Positions 23,918 to 32,225 of a DNA stretch of 64,000 bases are shown here, in pieces (the first letter of the stretch is position 1; each line of letters opens with the position of its first letter). Location: assembly GCF_009707955.1 (NCBI RefSeq), contig NZ_WMDQ01000016.1, positions 19,441 through 83,440 on the forward strand, in the 5' to 3' direction. A program made the translations under genes and the position numbers. The notes beneath the pieces are model-generated. The model ran no database searches and was not told the DNA's origin. It saw nothing but the letters and a program-made list of their open reading frames with translations. This stretch comes from Flavobacterium sp. LC2016-13 (GTDB lineage Bacteria; Bacteroidota; Bacteroidia; Flavobacteriales; Flavobacteriaceae).

Positions 23918-25057
23918 ATGACCTCTACTTTATTCCTGCAATCTGATGCTATCGATCCTTATTTGGTATATAAAACCATGTTAGAAAAAAATCCTGTTTA
24001 TTGGGATGAAACTAATAAAATATGGGCAATATATTGTTATGAAGATTGTGTTTCTATTTTGAAAAATATAAAAACTGAGATTCCAGCAATTAATCCAAAC
24101 AACGAACAAAAACTGAATAAACATGCATTAGATATTCTAACTAATTTAACCCGTTTATCGAATGGAATTCAACATGAAATTTCAAAAGAAATTGCGACGT
24201 TGTTATTCTCAAATATGAAATCGGTTGAAATCAGCAAAATCATTTCTCAATTGATACAAGATAATCTTATTGAAAATAAAATCGATTGGGTAAATTCGGT
24301 TTGTAAAAAATTGCCGGTTTTAGTTGTTTTAAAAAGCTTTGGCTTTGAAGAAAATGATTGTGCTTTTATTCTGCAGAAAATAGAAGATTTTGTCAAAATA
24401 ATGCTTCCGAATAAAACAGAAGAACAAGTAAAATGCATTAATCAAATTTCAGAAGAAATCTTTACAATTACCCAAAAGCAGCTTCTATCTTTAAATGTAT
24501 TAAATAAAATATCCGAATCAGATTCATTTTCGTCTGACGAAATAAAAACAATATTTATTAGTAATTTAATCGGATTGTTTATTCAGAGTTTTGATGCCGG
24601 AAGAGGGATTTTGAGTAATTCTTTATTACAGATTCTGAACAACAAAAGCTTTTCGAATAAAGTAGAAATTCAAAACTCCGTTATTGAAACTTTACGATTT
24701 GATCCGCCAATTCATAATACAAGAAGAATTGCTGCCGAAGACTTTTACATCGGCGAAAGCCTTATTAAAAAAAATGATCCTATTTTAATTGTGCTTGCAT
24801 CTGCAAATCGTGATCCTGAAAAATTTGAAAACGCCGGGAAATTTGATATTGAAAGAAGCAACAATGCTCAGAATTTAACTTTTGGAATTGGTGGTCATAT
24901 GTGTCTGGCGAAGCATTTCTCGATTCATTTAACTACTGAAGCTTTATGGTTTTTATTTGATGCATACAAAACGATAGAACTTTTAGAAAATAATATTCAA
25001 TACGAACCTATGATTAATGCCAGATTGCCTAAAAACATCTGGATCTCAATACAATAA
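23918..25057 (+). CDS. Cytochrome P450
   Basis: This soluble bacterial P450 starts with MTSTLFLQSDAIDPY; a TTG 18 bp upstream belongs to the -7 box and is not used. The heme ligand is Cys329 in FGIGGHMCLAKHF. The K-helix ExxR is in ETLRFDPPIHNTRR. The I-helix reads FIQSFDAGRGILSN, so the usual acid/alcohol pair (AGxxT) is not present: Ile occupies the Thr position. Redox partners are not encoded nearby. The next gene, a small monooxygenase-fold protein, begins 15 bp downstream. The substrate is unknown. Confidence 0.9.
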   Translation: MTSTLFLQSDAIDPYLVYKTMLEKNPVYWDETNKIWAIYCYEDCVSILKNIKTEIPAINPNNEQKLNKHALDILTNLTRLSNGIQHEISKEIATLLFSNMKSVEISKIISQLIQDNLIENKIDWVNSVCKKLPVLVVLKSFGFEENDCAFILQKIEDFVKIMLPNKTEEQVKCINQISEEIFTITQKQLLSLNVLNKISESDSFSSDEIKTIFISNLIGLFIQSFDAGRGILSNSLLQILNNKSFSNKVEIQNSVIETLRFDPPIHNTRRIAAEDFYIGESLIKKNDPILIVLASANRDPEKFENAGKFDIERSNNAQNLTFGIGGHMCLAKHFSIHLTTEALWFLFDAYKTIELLENNIQYEPMINARLPKNIWISIQ

Positions 25058-25072
25058 TTAAAACACAAAACT

Positions 25073-25417
25073 ATGATAGCTGTAATTTTTGAAGTCATTC
25101 CAAACCAAGGAAAAAAAGAAGAATATCTGGATATCGCTGCCAATTTGCGACCTGAATTAAATAATATTGAAGGTTTTATTTCTATAGAACGTTTTCAGAG
25201 TTTTAGCGATCCTGAAAAAGTTTTGTCTCTATCTTTTTGGAAAGATGAAGAAAGCATTCAACAATGGCGAAATCTCGAAATGCATCGTCACGCGCAATCA
25301 AAAGGCAGAAATGAAATTTTTAAGGATTATCATTTAAGAATTGCGAATGTCGTTCGTGATTATGGAATGTTTGATCGAAAGGAGACGCCTTTGGATAGTT
25401 CTGGATTTCATAATTAA
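25073..25417 (+). CDS. Antibiotic-biosynthesis-monooxygenase-fold (ABM) protein
   Basis: The 114-aa single-domain protein has a ferredoxin-like ABM fold: MIAVIFEVIPNQGKKEEYLD, GFISIERFQSFSDPEK, LSLSFWKDEESIQQWRNLEMHR (in parts) and HLRIANVVRDYG. Such dimeric proteins degrade quinones or haem, or act in small-molecule oxidation. Its tight coupling to the P450 suggests a shared pathway. Three of the last ten residues are polar without a motif. No cofactor residues are diagnostic. Confidence 0.82.
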   Translation: MIAVIFEVIPNQGKKEEYLDIAANLRPELNNIEGFISIERFQSFSDPEKVLSLSFWKDEESIQQWRNLEMHRHAQSKGRNEIFKDYHLRIANVVRDYGMFDRKETPLDSSGFHN

Positions 25418-25450
25418 GGTTCAAAGGTGCAGAGGTTCAAAGGAACAAAG
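25416..25450. repeat. 35-bp repeat copy 2
   Basis: The partner of 22991-23025; it begins within the ABM stop codon region. Low-complexity TCTAAAATCTAAGAAG-type sequence follows to about 25513. Confidence 0.75.
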
Positions 25451-25515
25451 CGGTGTGAAATTCCTAAAATCTAAGAAGTCTAAAATCTAAAGATCTGAGA
25501 AGTCTAAATTTTAAC

Positions 25516-25523
25516 TACTTTTG
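25516..25523 (+). promoter_or_regulatory. -7 box of rluF
   Basis: TACTTTTG matches TAnnTTTG, with the start codon 4 bp beyond it, implying a leaderless or near-leaderless transcript. Confidence 0.4.
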
Positions 25524-25527
25524 CAGT

Positions 25528-26361
25528 ATGGAAGAGAATTTAAAACGTCTGAATAAATTTATTGGAGAAACCGGGTATTGTTCTCGTCGTGAAGCCGATA
25601 AATTGATTGAAGAAGGACGCGTAACAATAAATGGTGTTGTGCCTGAAATGGGAACGAAGGTTTCGCCAGATGATGAAGTGCGTATTGACGGAAAGTTGAT
25701 TGTGGAGAAACACGAAAAAATGGTGTATTTAGCTTTCAACAAACCTGTTGGAATTGAATGTACGACTAATTTAGAGGTTCGAAATAATATTGTGGATTAT
25801 ATTAATTACCCAAAACGTATTTTCCCGATTGGAAGATTGGATAAAGCCAGTGAAGGATTAATTTTCATGACAAATGATGGTGATATCGTAAACAAGATTT
25901 TGCGCGCCAGAAACAACCACGAAAAAGAATATACGGTTACTGTTAACAAACCTATTACAGAACGTTTTATACAACGAATGGGAAATGGTGTTCCGATTTT
26001 GGATACGGTTACTAGAAAATGTAAAGTAGAACAGATTAGTAAATTCACTTTTAAAATTATTCTTACGCAAGGTTTAAATCGCCAAATTCGTCGTATGACA
26101 GAATATTTGGGTTATGATGTAACGGCTTTGAAACGTATTCGAATTATCAATATTTCATTGGATGTTCCGGTTGGTCGTTATCGTGATTTGACCGATGATG
26201 AAATTAAAGAATTAAATCATTTAATTGAACCTTCGAGCAAAACTGAGGAAGCAAGTTTACCAAAGGTAGAAACAAAAACTCCAACAGCAACAGGAACAAA
26301 ACGAAGAACAGAATTTATATCGAAAGACGATCCAAGATTTAAGAAAAAAGGAGATTATTAG
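25528..26361 (+). CDS. rluF: 23S rRNA pseudouridine synthase RluF-type
   Basis: RsuA-family enzyme with an N-terminal S4 RNA-binding domain (LNKFIGETGYCSRREADKLI) and a catalytic domain with Asp105 in PIGRLDKASEGLIF. The context RLDK-x-S-x-G-L, then KEYTVTVNKPITERFI and GVPILDTVTRKCKV, follows RluF (U2604) much better than RluB/RluE, although the tail after 240 is a Lys/Thr-rich low-complexity extension. It ends in a strong bidirectional terminator shared with the convergent response-regulator gene. Confidence 0.88.
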   Translation: MEENLKRLNKFIGETGYCSRREADKLIEEGRVTINGVVPEMGTKVSPDDEVRIDGKLIVEKHEKMVYLAFNKPVGIECTTNLEVRNNIVDYINYPKRIFPIGRLDKASEGLIFMTNDGDIVNKILRARNNHEKEYTVTVNKPITERFIQRMGNGVPILDTVTRKCKVEQISKFTFKIILTQGLNRQIRRMTEYLGYDVTALKRIRIINISLDVPVGRYRDLTDDEIKELNHLIEPSSKTEEASLPKVETKTPTATGTKRRTEFISKDDPRFKKKGDY

Positions 26362-26370
26362 AAACTTATG

Positions 26371-26420
26371 AATCAATAAAAAAGCCTCAAATATTAAAAT
26401 TTGAGGCTTTTTTATTGATT
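26371..26420. terminator. Bidirectional terminator with perfect 22-bp arms
   Basis: 26371-26392 and 26399-26420 are perfect reverse complements around a 6-nt loop (core GCCTCAAAT/ATTTGAGGC, A/T tracts outside). It separates rluF from the convergent response regulator gene. Confidence 0.9.
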
Positions 26421-26438
26421 GAAAAAACGAGTAAAAGA

Positions 26439-27185
26439 CTATCTTAATATGCGAAAGTTTTTTACAAAGTCTTTGTATTTATCACTTAAGGTTACTTTGT
26501 GATTTCCTTTTAAAATTACAAGGTTATCATTGACAATTATTTCTTCTATTTTACTTAAGTTAACAATATAGTTTCGATGTGTCTGGCAAAATTTACTTGC
26601 ATCGAGAAGCTGAATAATTTTGGTTAATGATATTAAGATTACAAACTTTTCAACCTCGGTTATGATATTGCAATAACGATCTTCGACTTCGATGTAAACA
26701 ATATCTTCAATTTTAACTTTCTTTAATGCTTTATTCTTTTTGATAAAAAGCGAATCGTTACTTACAACCGTGTTTTGATCTTCGCTATGAAAAACGTTTG
26801 TTTGATCATAAAACTTTTCTACGGCCATTTCGAGCGCGTACAAAATTTCAAGCTCATTAAACGGTTTAAGCAAAAAGCTGAAAGGTTTCGTCAGTTTTGC
26901 TCTTTCAAAAATTTGACGGTCTTTTGAACTGGTTAAAAAAACAAAAGGTTTTACGCTGTTTGGAACAATATTTATGGTTTCTGCAAAAGTAATTCCGTCT
27001 GGTTTTCCGTCTAAAAAAACATCAATAACTACAATATCAATGTTATTTTGATAAAATAGTTTTAAAGCTTCATTATATGTCGGAGCAATTCCAACAATAT
27101 TATAATTGTTTTCGGTAAGCACTTTTACGAGCGCATCGCCTTCGCTGGCAGTATCCTCGATAATAAGTACATTTATATTATCCAT
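26439..27185 (-). CDS. LytTR-type response regulator
   Basis: The receiver domain has the acidic pair Glu10-Asp11 and phospho-acceptor Asp55 in VVIDVFLDG, then a LytTR DNA-binding domain (IEDIVYIEVEDRYCNI, CQTHRNYIVNLSKIEEI). At 248 aa it has the typical layout. The start at 27185 overlaps the kinase stop by 8 bp (ATGGATAA), showing translational coupling; an upstream extension in frame is not needed. It forms a two-component pair with the TPR kinase just upstream. Confidence 0.92.
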   Translation of the reverse strand: MDNINVLIIEDTASEGDALVKVLTENNYNIVGIAPTYNEALKLFYQNNIDIVVIDVFLDGKPDGITFAETINIVPNSVKPFVFLTSSKDRQIFERAKLTKPFSFLLKPFNELEILYALEMAVEKFYDQTNVFHSEDQNTVVSNDSLFIKKNKALKKVKIEDIVYIEVEDRYCNIITEVEKFVILISLTKIIQLLDASKFCQTHRNYIVNLSKIEEIIVNDNLVILKGNHKVTLSDKYKDFVKNFRILR

Positions 27186-28920
27186 TGTTTTTAATCTTTT
27201 GTAATGCAATAATTATTTTTGTCCCCACATTCTCTTCACTCTCTATATCGAGTTTACCGCCGTTTTTATGAATCATGCTTTTGCACAATTGCATTCCTAA
27301 TCCTGTTCCTATGTTTTCGTCGTTCTTCTTTTTCGAAAGCAAAACCGTCTCTTTTAATAGTTCTTTTTTTGTTGCTGCATTCATTCCTGATCCGGTGTCT
27401 TCGATTACTAAAAAACAAAAATCGTCTGACGAAGGTCTGGTATAAATAGAAATTGTTCCGTTTTCCTGAGAGAATTTAATGGCGTTATCTAATAGATTCC
27501 TGATTATAATTTTAAGAGAATCCATGTCGGCAAATACATAATCAGAAGCTGCAACATTGTTTTTATAATTGATGTTTTTGTTTAACATCAATGGTTTATA
27601 ATTATATTCTACATGTTGCACAATCGAAGACAAATGAAGCGATTCCTGATAAAAATAAGCTTGTTTGGTTTGCAACAAAGCCCAATTAAGCAAATTATCT
27701 AAAAGGTTATAAGCTCCGTTGGCTATATCACTATTGTTATGAAGCAGTACATCGAGTTCTGAGAAATTTTTACTTTTTAAATTCTCTATCAATTTACCGT
27801 TACTTGTTTTTAAAGCATTTACCGAAGAACGTAAATCGTGACTTACTATCGAGAACAATTTATCTTTAGTAGCATTCAGTTCGTCCAGCTCATTTTTCTG
27901 AGCCAGAATAATTTTATTATTTCTAATCTTTTGGCGGTAAAAATAAACGCCTGCACCAAACAAGATTAGTAATAAAACTGACGAAATAATAAAACCATTT
28001 CTTTCAGCCGCTTTTAGTTTATTCTCGGCTGCAAGAACATCGACTTCTTTTTGTTTCTGCTTGACAGCAAATTTCTTTTCTACTTCGGCAATTGCCCAGA
28101 CTTTGTTTTGATCATTTAAAGAATCTTTCCATTGTTCAAATTCTTTTCTATATGTTAAGGCTAAAGGAAAATTTTTTCTATTTTCTTCAACTGCGGCCAT
28201 ATTTACGGCTGCGGCTCTTTTTAAATCAAATGAATTTACCATTTTTGACAAATGGTATGCTTTTTCAAAATACGGAATTGCTTGATTGTCTTTATATTGT
28301 TCATAATACAAATTTGCGAGATCCATATACGAACCAATAAGCAATAAAGAATCTTTTTGCTTTTCTTGTATTTTAGAACTTCTAAACAAATATTCTTCCG
28401 CCTCACTAAACTTTTTAAGGTGTAAATAACATATTCCAATATTATGTAATATTATACTGTTTTTAAGTTCGTATCCTGTCTTATAAGGCAGTTTCTGAAC
28501 TTCTTTAAAATAATTCAAAGCAGTTTCAAACTCTTTTTGTTCTAATGCTATTTCACCTAAATTAACCTTAACTTTATAATAAAATAAAAAAGAAGCAGAA
28601 ATATTATTAAACTCTTTTTTAGCTTCGTTATAAAGTTTTTTATTCCTAAAACTGAATCCTCTACAATATCTACAATAATCTACAATTTCTGGGTTTTTAT
28701 TAACGCTTAGGGTTTTCATAGAATAAACAATCGTTGAATCCCATTTTTTTTCTACAAAAAAAGTTACTGTTTTATTAAAGTTGATATTTTCTTTATGCTT
28801 TATAGCTGCTTTTTTTATTGTAGATTCTAATAATTGGTCTATGTGAGATTGTTCTTGAGAGAATAAAATAAAACAGGAAAGAAATAATATCAAAGTATTA
28901 AACAATTTAATTCTCATCAT
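27178..28920 (-). CDS. TPR-containing sensor histidine kinase
   Basis: The 580-aa protein has a signal peptide (about 1-21, ending LFSQ), a periplasmic TPR domain (EIALEQKEFETALNYFKEV, HNIGICYLHLKKFSEAEEYL, DLANLYYEQYKDNQAIPYF), a membrane helix near 310-328 and a coiled linker. The kinase core has His361 in SIVSHDLRSSVNAL and HATPase motifs NLLDNAIKFSQ, VIEDTGSGM and GTGLGMQL. It is the first gene of the pair with the LytTR regulator. It resembles the TPR kinase at 16165 but lacks a receiver domain. Confidence 0.92.
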   Translation of the reverse strand: MMRIKLFNTLILFLSCFILFSQEQSHIDQLLESTIKKAAIKHKENINFNKTVTFFVEKKWDSTIVYSMKTLSVNKNPEIVDYCRYCRGFSFRNKKLYNEAKKEFNNISASFLFYYKVKVNLGEIALEQKEFETALNYFKEVQKLPYKTGYELKNSIILHNIGICYLHLKKFSEAEEYLFRSSKIQEKQKDSLLLIGSYMDLANLYYEQYKDNQAIPYFEKAYHLSKMVNSFDLKRAAAVNMAAVEENRKNFPLALTYRKEFEQWKDSLNDQNKVWAIAEVEKKFAVKQKQKEVDVLAAENKLKAAERNGFIISSVLLLILFGAGVYFYRQKIRNNKIILAQKNELDELNATKDKLFSIVSHDLRSSVNALKTSNGKLIENLKSKNFSELDVLLHNNSDIANGAYNLLDNLLNWALLQTKQAYFYQESLHLSSIVQHVEYNYKPLMLNKNINYKNNVAASDYVFADMDSLKIIIRNLLDNAIKFSQENGTISIYTRPSSDDFCFLVIEDTGSGMNAATKKELLKETVLLSKKKNDENIGTGLGMQLCKSMIHKNGGKLDIESEENVGTKIIIALQKIKNNG

Positions 28921-28953
28921 TTTTTCATAATTAATAACAAATTAACAATCATA

Positions 28954-28990
28954 AAAGCTGTATATATAAATGGTTTATATATACAGCTTT
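28954..28990 (-). terminator. Hairpin with perfect 17-bp arms, 3-nt loop
   Basis: The arms 28954-28970 and 28974-28990 are perfect (core AAAGCTGTATATATAAA). It lies 17 bp past the stop of the 29008 gene and just before the kinase gene's start; the U-tract is poor, so termination is inferred. Confidence 0.65.
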
Positions 28991-29007
28991 ATAACTTTCT
29001 TAAAATA

Positions 29008-29511
29008 TTAACCTCCTACTTGAACAGTTGTCTCAGTTCCTCGTGATGTTTGTGGATCAATATCCCAAAGAAAAGTTTGTATTGTTTTTATATCAGCAAA
29101 TGTATCTTTTCCATAAGGGTATGGATTAGCTTTAAAACTTGCTTCATAAACATCAAAATATTTTTCTGGATCATCCAGTATATCATAAGCTATAAAAAAC
29201 TGCAGCTGGCGCTTTCCATCAATATCTACATACCAATTTTGATAAATCTCAAATACTAATTCATCTTCTGTATTGGCTTCATCTTCTTTTTGTCCTTTCG
29301 GTTTACGAGCAACCAAAAAAACTGCCCTAACTTGAAATGTTCCATCCTTCAATAATGTAGCTTGAACAATTGGAGCAAAAGGAATTTTTGATTCATTCTC
29401 TGGAAAACTTATAGCCTTTTGTTTTGTTATTTTACTTGTGCTTTCAGGTAGCATACATTCACCTGGAGGGTAAATTTTTTCAAGAGGCGATACTAGGGTA
29501 ATGTTTGTCAT
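29008..29511 (-). CDS. Hypothetical protein, unknown family
   Basis: The 167-aa protein is acidic, has no signal peptide or membrane helix and contains one cysteine. The sequence reads like a single beta-rich domain: FQVRAVFLVARKPKGQ, ELVFEIYQNWYVDIDGKRQLQFFIAYDILDDPEKYFDVYEASF (residues about 85-127) and a C-terminal TFLWDIDPQTSRGTETT. I do not recognise it. It is monocistronic, bracketed by a hairpin and an AT-rich gap to the DUF4173 gene, so there is no strong context for a role. Confidence 0.6.
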   Translation of the reverse strand: MTNITLVSPLEKIYPPGECMLPESTSKITKQKAISFPENESKIPFAPIVQATLLKDGTFQVRAVFLVARKPKGQKEDEANTEDELVFEIYQNWYVDIDGKRQLQFFIAYDILDDPEKYFDVYEASFKANPYPYGKDTFADIKTIQTFLWDIDPQTSRGTETTVQVGG

Positions 29512-29730
29512 GGGTTTTGTTGTTATTAGGTTAGACTTAAATAATTAATTATGTTTTTAAGAAAAATCTCACTTTATTCATTTAAAAACATAGAAAATTT
29601 TAAATTTTCAAGAATCAAATATAGTAAACAATTTCTTAATAAGTTTTACCTCTTTGTAATAAGTATATTAATTAACAATTAGCCATTTAAACCTTTAATA
29701 AAAATTGACCTACAATACAGTAAAACCAAC

Positions 29731-29760
29731 AAAAAATCCCATTCATGATTGAATGGGATT
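29731..29760 (-). terminator. Intrinsic terminator of the DUF4173 operon
   Basis: The arms AATCCCATTCA and TGAATGGGATT are followed by a minus-strand T-run, 6 bp past the stop at 29767. Confidence 0.85.
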
Positions 29761-29766
29761 CTATTA

Positions 29767-31161
29767 TTATTTTTTATCATTTACATATTCGTAATATAAA
29801 ACCTTAGATAAAATCGTTTGATTTTTATATTCTTCAATTTCTTTTTCTCTTGAAATTTCTATGTCTTTTCCGTCAAGATTATGACGTAACAAGTATTCCC
29901 GACGTGCTTCATCATTAAAATTTAATCCGCTTAGAAATTTTGGTTCTAAACCTTTATTTACAGAGATATTATATTTTGTAATTAAATCTCCCCAATTGAC
30001 AAAACTGCACAAAAGAACGGTTCCGTAAAAATACCAGATCATTTGGTTAAAGAGATATGCATTTGTTTTTTGTCTGGTAATTTTTAAGAATGCATGCACT
30101 AAACCAATAATTGCCAAAGTTAAAAAAGCATAAACTCCAAGTCGTTTATAGGTTAATCCGAAAAAAGAAACGTATTCTGAATTTTTAATGATTGTGCTTA
30201 CAATTAAAATACCATTTAAGAAGATCCATATTTTAGCTAACTTTTTAAGTGTTGTTGCTTTTTGATCAAAATTAAATCCTCCTTTAAAATAAAACAAGAT
30301 TACGCCAACTGCCATAAGTGTAGAAAAAATTACTGAATTTACTCTTTCGTGTGTATCAGCACTAAGTTTAGAAGCCTGCGCTGTAACTACTTCAAAAAAC
30401 TGTTCGTAATTGTACGTTACTATAAAAACCAGGAGCATGAAATTTAATAGTAATAAAGTAATCTCGCCGCTTTTTCTTTCGAAGTGCAGATCAAGAAATG
30501 AAAATGTATTTTGATTTTTAACTTCATCTGCATTTTTGAAATCATTATCCAGCAATTCATTTTTGTCGTAACAAACATCAGGAACCCAATAATTCCAGAA
30601 GCTGAAAGAAATATAAAAGCCTAAAACACTTATCAATAACAATTGTAAAATATCAATATCTAAAGTATAATCTGTAAACAGAGATGAAAAATGATCACTT
30701 CCAAAAGAATACACTATAAAAAACAATAGTAGAAATACTGTGGGAATGATAAAATATGCTACCAGTTTTTTCGTAAAGTCACTGCTGATTTTCTGTTCCG
30801 GAAGCCATTGATCGAACATAAAAACGCGTCCTAATGAAGTTATTCCGTTTAAGAATACCAGTGGAAAGATTTGTATGATTTTGAGCTTAAAATCCTGCGT
30901 TTTAAATTGCAAAAAGAGAACTGACATTGCTAATGCCAGAAACGAAGCAAAATCGCCATACCAGGCAAAAGCAAAGCAAGATAAGACCGATGTTACAACC
31001 AAAATCAAATGTGTGCGGTCGATAAACCGATCCTGAAAAAAATAACAGATTAAGCCTGTTATGACCAATCCAAAAATAGCGAGGTTTACTCCTATTAACT
31101 CTTTGTAAAAAAGCAGCGTAAATACTAAACTGCATGCCAGAATAAAATGATGTTTTTTCAT
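29767..31161 (-). CDS. DUF4173 polytopic membrane protein
   Basis: The 464-aa protein has about ten predicted membrane helices; the conserved part is HERVNSVIFSTLMAVGVILFYF and EYVSFFGLTYKRLGVYAFL, typical of DUF4173. A short cytoplasmic tail (DGKDIEISREKEIEEYKNQ) follows. No biochemical activity is known. It is downstream of a winged-helix regulator and its membrane partner on the same strand and has the regulator's candidate operator directly before its start, so it may be a target gene. Confidence 0.82.
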   Translation of the reverse strand: MKKHHFILACSLVFTLLFYKELIGVNLAIFGLVITGLICYFFQDRFIDRTHLILVVTSVLSCFAFAWYGDFASFLALAMSVLFLQFKTQDFKLKIIQIFPLVFLNGITSLGRVFMFDQWLPEQKISSDFTKKLVAYFIIPTVFLLLFFIVYSFGSDHFSSLFTDYTLDIDILQLLLISVLGFYISFSFWNYWVPDVCYDKNELLDNDFKNADEVKNQNTFSFLDLHFERKSGEITLLLLNFMLLVFIVTYNYEQFFEVVTAQASKLSADTHERVNSVIFSTLMAVGVILFYFKGGFNFDQKATTLKKLAKIWIFLNGILIVSTIIKNSEYVSFFGLTYKRLGVYAFLTLAIIGLVHAFLKITRQKTNAYLFNQMIWYFYGTVLLCSFVNWGDLITKYNISVNKGLEPKFLSGLNFNDEARREYLLRHNLDGKDIEISREKEIEEYKNQTILSKVLYYEYVNDKK

Positions 31162-31174
31162 GATTTTAAATTTA

Positions 31175-31199
31175 AAAGTACTTTGCTTTTCAAAGTATT
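31175..31199. promoter_or_regulatory. Candidate operator, copy 1 (AAAGTACTTTG-N5-CAAAGTATT)
   Basis: The inverted half-sites CTTTG and CAAAG are separated by 5 bp, within the 11-bp word AAAGTACTTTG that recurs at 32134. It lies 14 bp upstream of the DUF4173 ATG. On the minus strand the right half-site overlaps a weak TACTTTG -7 box. Confidence 0.5.
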
Positions 31200-31213
31200 T
31201 GGGTAAAAAAATT

Positions 31214-31510
31214 TTACTTGTTAGATTTCATTAATTTTTCAAGACTCGATAAGTGTTCATTAAAGGCCGCGCGTCCTCTATTGGTCACTCTGTAAGATGT
31301 TTTAGGTTTTTTGCCTACGAATTCTTTTTTTACTTCAATATATTCAGATTTTTCAAGTGCCGAGGAATGACTTGCTAAATTGCCATCGGTGATATTTAAG
31401 AGTGTTTTCATCTCGGTAAAATCTACCCAGTCATTGACCATCAGAATGGACATAATTCCCAATCTGACACGGCTTTCAAAATCTTTATTTAGTTTATCAA
31501 TGATTCCCAT
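31214..31510 (-). CDS. Winged-helix transcriptional regulator
   Basis: The 98-aa protein is a single winged helix (HTH_34/transcriptional-regulator-like): LGIMSILMVNDWVDFTEMKTLLNITDGNLASHSSALEKSEYI covers the HTH (residues about 17-58) and a wing follows with VGKKPKTSYRVTNRG. The preceding gene encodes a membrane protein with 4 bp spacing, a standard pairing in Bacteroidota. It probably binds the repeated motif at 31175 and 32134. Confidence 0.85.
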   Translation of the reverse strand: MGIIDKLNKDFESRVRLGIMSILMVNDWVDFTEMKTLLNITDGNLASHSSALEKSEYIEVKKEFVGKKPKTSYRVTNRGRAAFNEHLSSLEKLMKSNK

Positions 31511-31514
31511 TGGT

Positions 31515-32129
31515 TTATTTATATTTTTTGAACATCACTAATCCGTACAAGATATGCAAAATACCAAAGCCTATTATCCAAAAAACTAAACCATATCCAA
31601 TATAAAAAAGAGAAATAAATCCTAAAATGAGTTCGCTAAACCCTAAATATTTGACATCAGAAAAAGTATATTTTTCTGCATTAATCAACGCTAAACCATA
31701 AAATATTAAAGTTGTTGGTGCAACTAAAACATATATCTGATGATATAGAAGTGCCAGACAAAATATACCTCCGGCAAGAAGCGGAACGGCTAAATTGAAC
31801 AACATTTTTTTTGTTGCAGTTGTCCAAATTGGCAAATTATATTTTTTGCTTTTTCTAATCGTAAAAAGGATTCCGAATGTAAGTGCGAACAGCAAAATTA
31901 CTGCTCCTGTCCAGAATAATTCTGAAACAAGATTTACTGAATATAATTTGTGCTCTCCATCAAAGTATTCAAGTCCATTTGCTTTAAACAACTGATAAAC
32001 ATACAATCCGCCAATTAATGCCGATAAACCAGCGAAAACTCCTGAAAGTCCGCTTAACGATATAAATCTTGAAGAACGCTCCATCATTGAGCGAATGTGT
32101 GCTAAATCTTCCTGATGCTTCTGATTCAT
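31515..32129 (-). CDS. Membrane protein paired with winged-helix regulator
   Basis: The 204-aa protein begins with a short cytoplasmic segment (LAHIRSMMERSSRFISLSG) followed by about five or six helices, ending KKYK. It is co-transcribed with the regulator at 31214 (4 bp apart). The N-terminal MERSSRFISLSGLSGVFAGL motif is common in Bacteroidota pairs of this kind. Ligand or signal is unknown; its role could be to signal to or sequester the regulator. Confidence 0.8.
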   Translation of the reverse strand: MNQKHQEDLAHIRSMMERSSRFISLSGLSGVFAGLSALIGGLYVYQLFKANGLEYFDGEHKLYSVNLVSELFWTGAVILLFALTFGILFTIRKSKKYNLPIWTTATKKMLFNLAVPLLAGGIFCLALLYHQIYVLVAPTTLIFYGLALINAEKYTFSDVKYLGFSELILGFISLFYIGYGLVFWIIGFGILHILYGLVMFKKYK

Positions 32130-32133
32130 AATT

Positions 32134-32159
32134 AAAGTACTTTGAAGTACAAAGTTATT
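32134..32159. promoter_or_regulatory. Candidate operator, copy 2 (AAAGTACTTTG-N5-CAAAGTTATT)
   Basis: The word AAAGTACTTTG with inverted half-sites CTTTG-AAGTA-CAAAG overlaps the -7 box TAACTTTG on the minus strand (32150-32157), 5 bp upstream of the membrane-protein start. It is identical to copy 1 in the left 11 bp and in the CAAAGT half. Confidence 0.55.
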
Positions 32160-32179
32160 CTTTATTTTGAATTGACAAA
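32150..32179 (-). promoter_or_regulatory. Promoter of the membrane protein/regulator operon
   Basis: The -33 TTTG (32176-32179) and the exact -7 box TAACTTTG (32150-32157) have an 18-bp spacer. The operator copy at 32134 overlaps the -7 box and start point. Confidence 0.55.
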
Positions 32180-32225
32180 TAAAAATTACCTTTTATTTTT
32201 TTGATGCTGAAAATATTTCTGCAAG

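Noticed and set aside
25458..25513. TCTAAAATCTAAGAAG low-complexity stretch as a tandem repeat locus
   Set aside because: The units are irregular and too degenerate to support a defined repeat.
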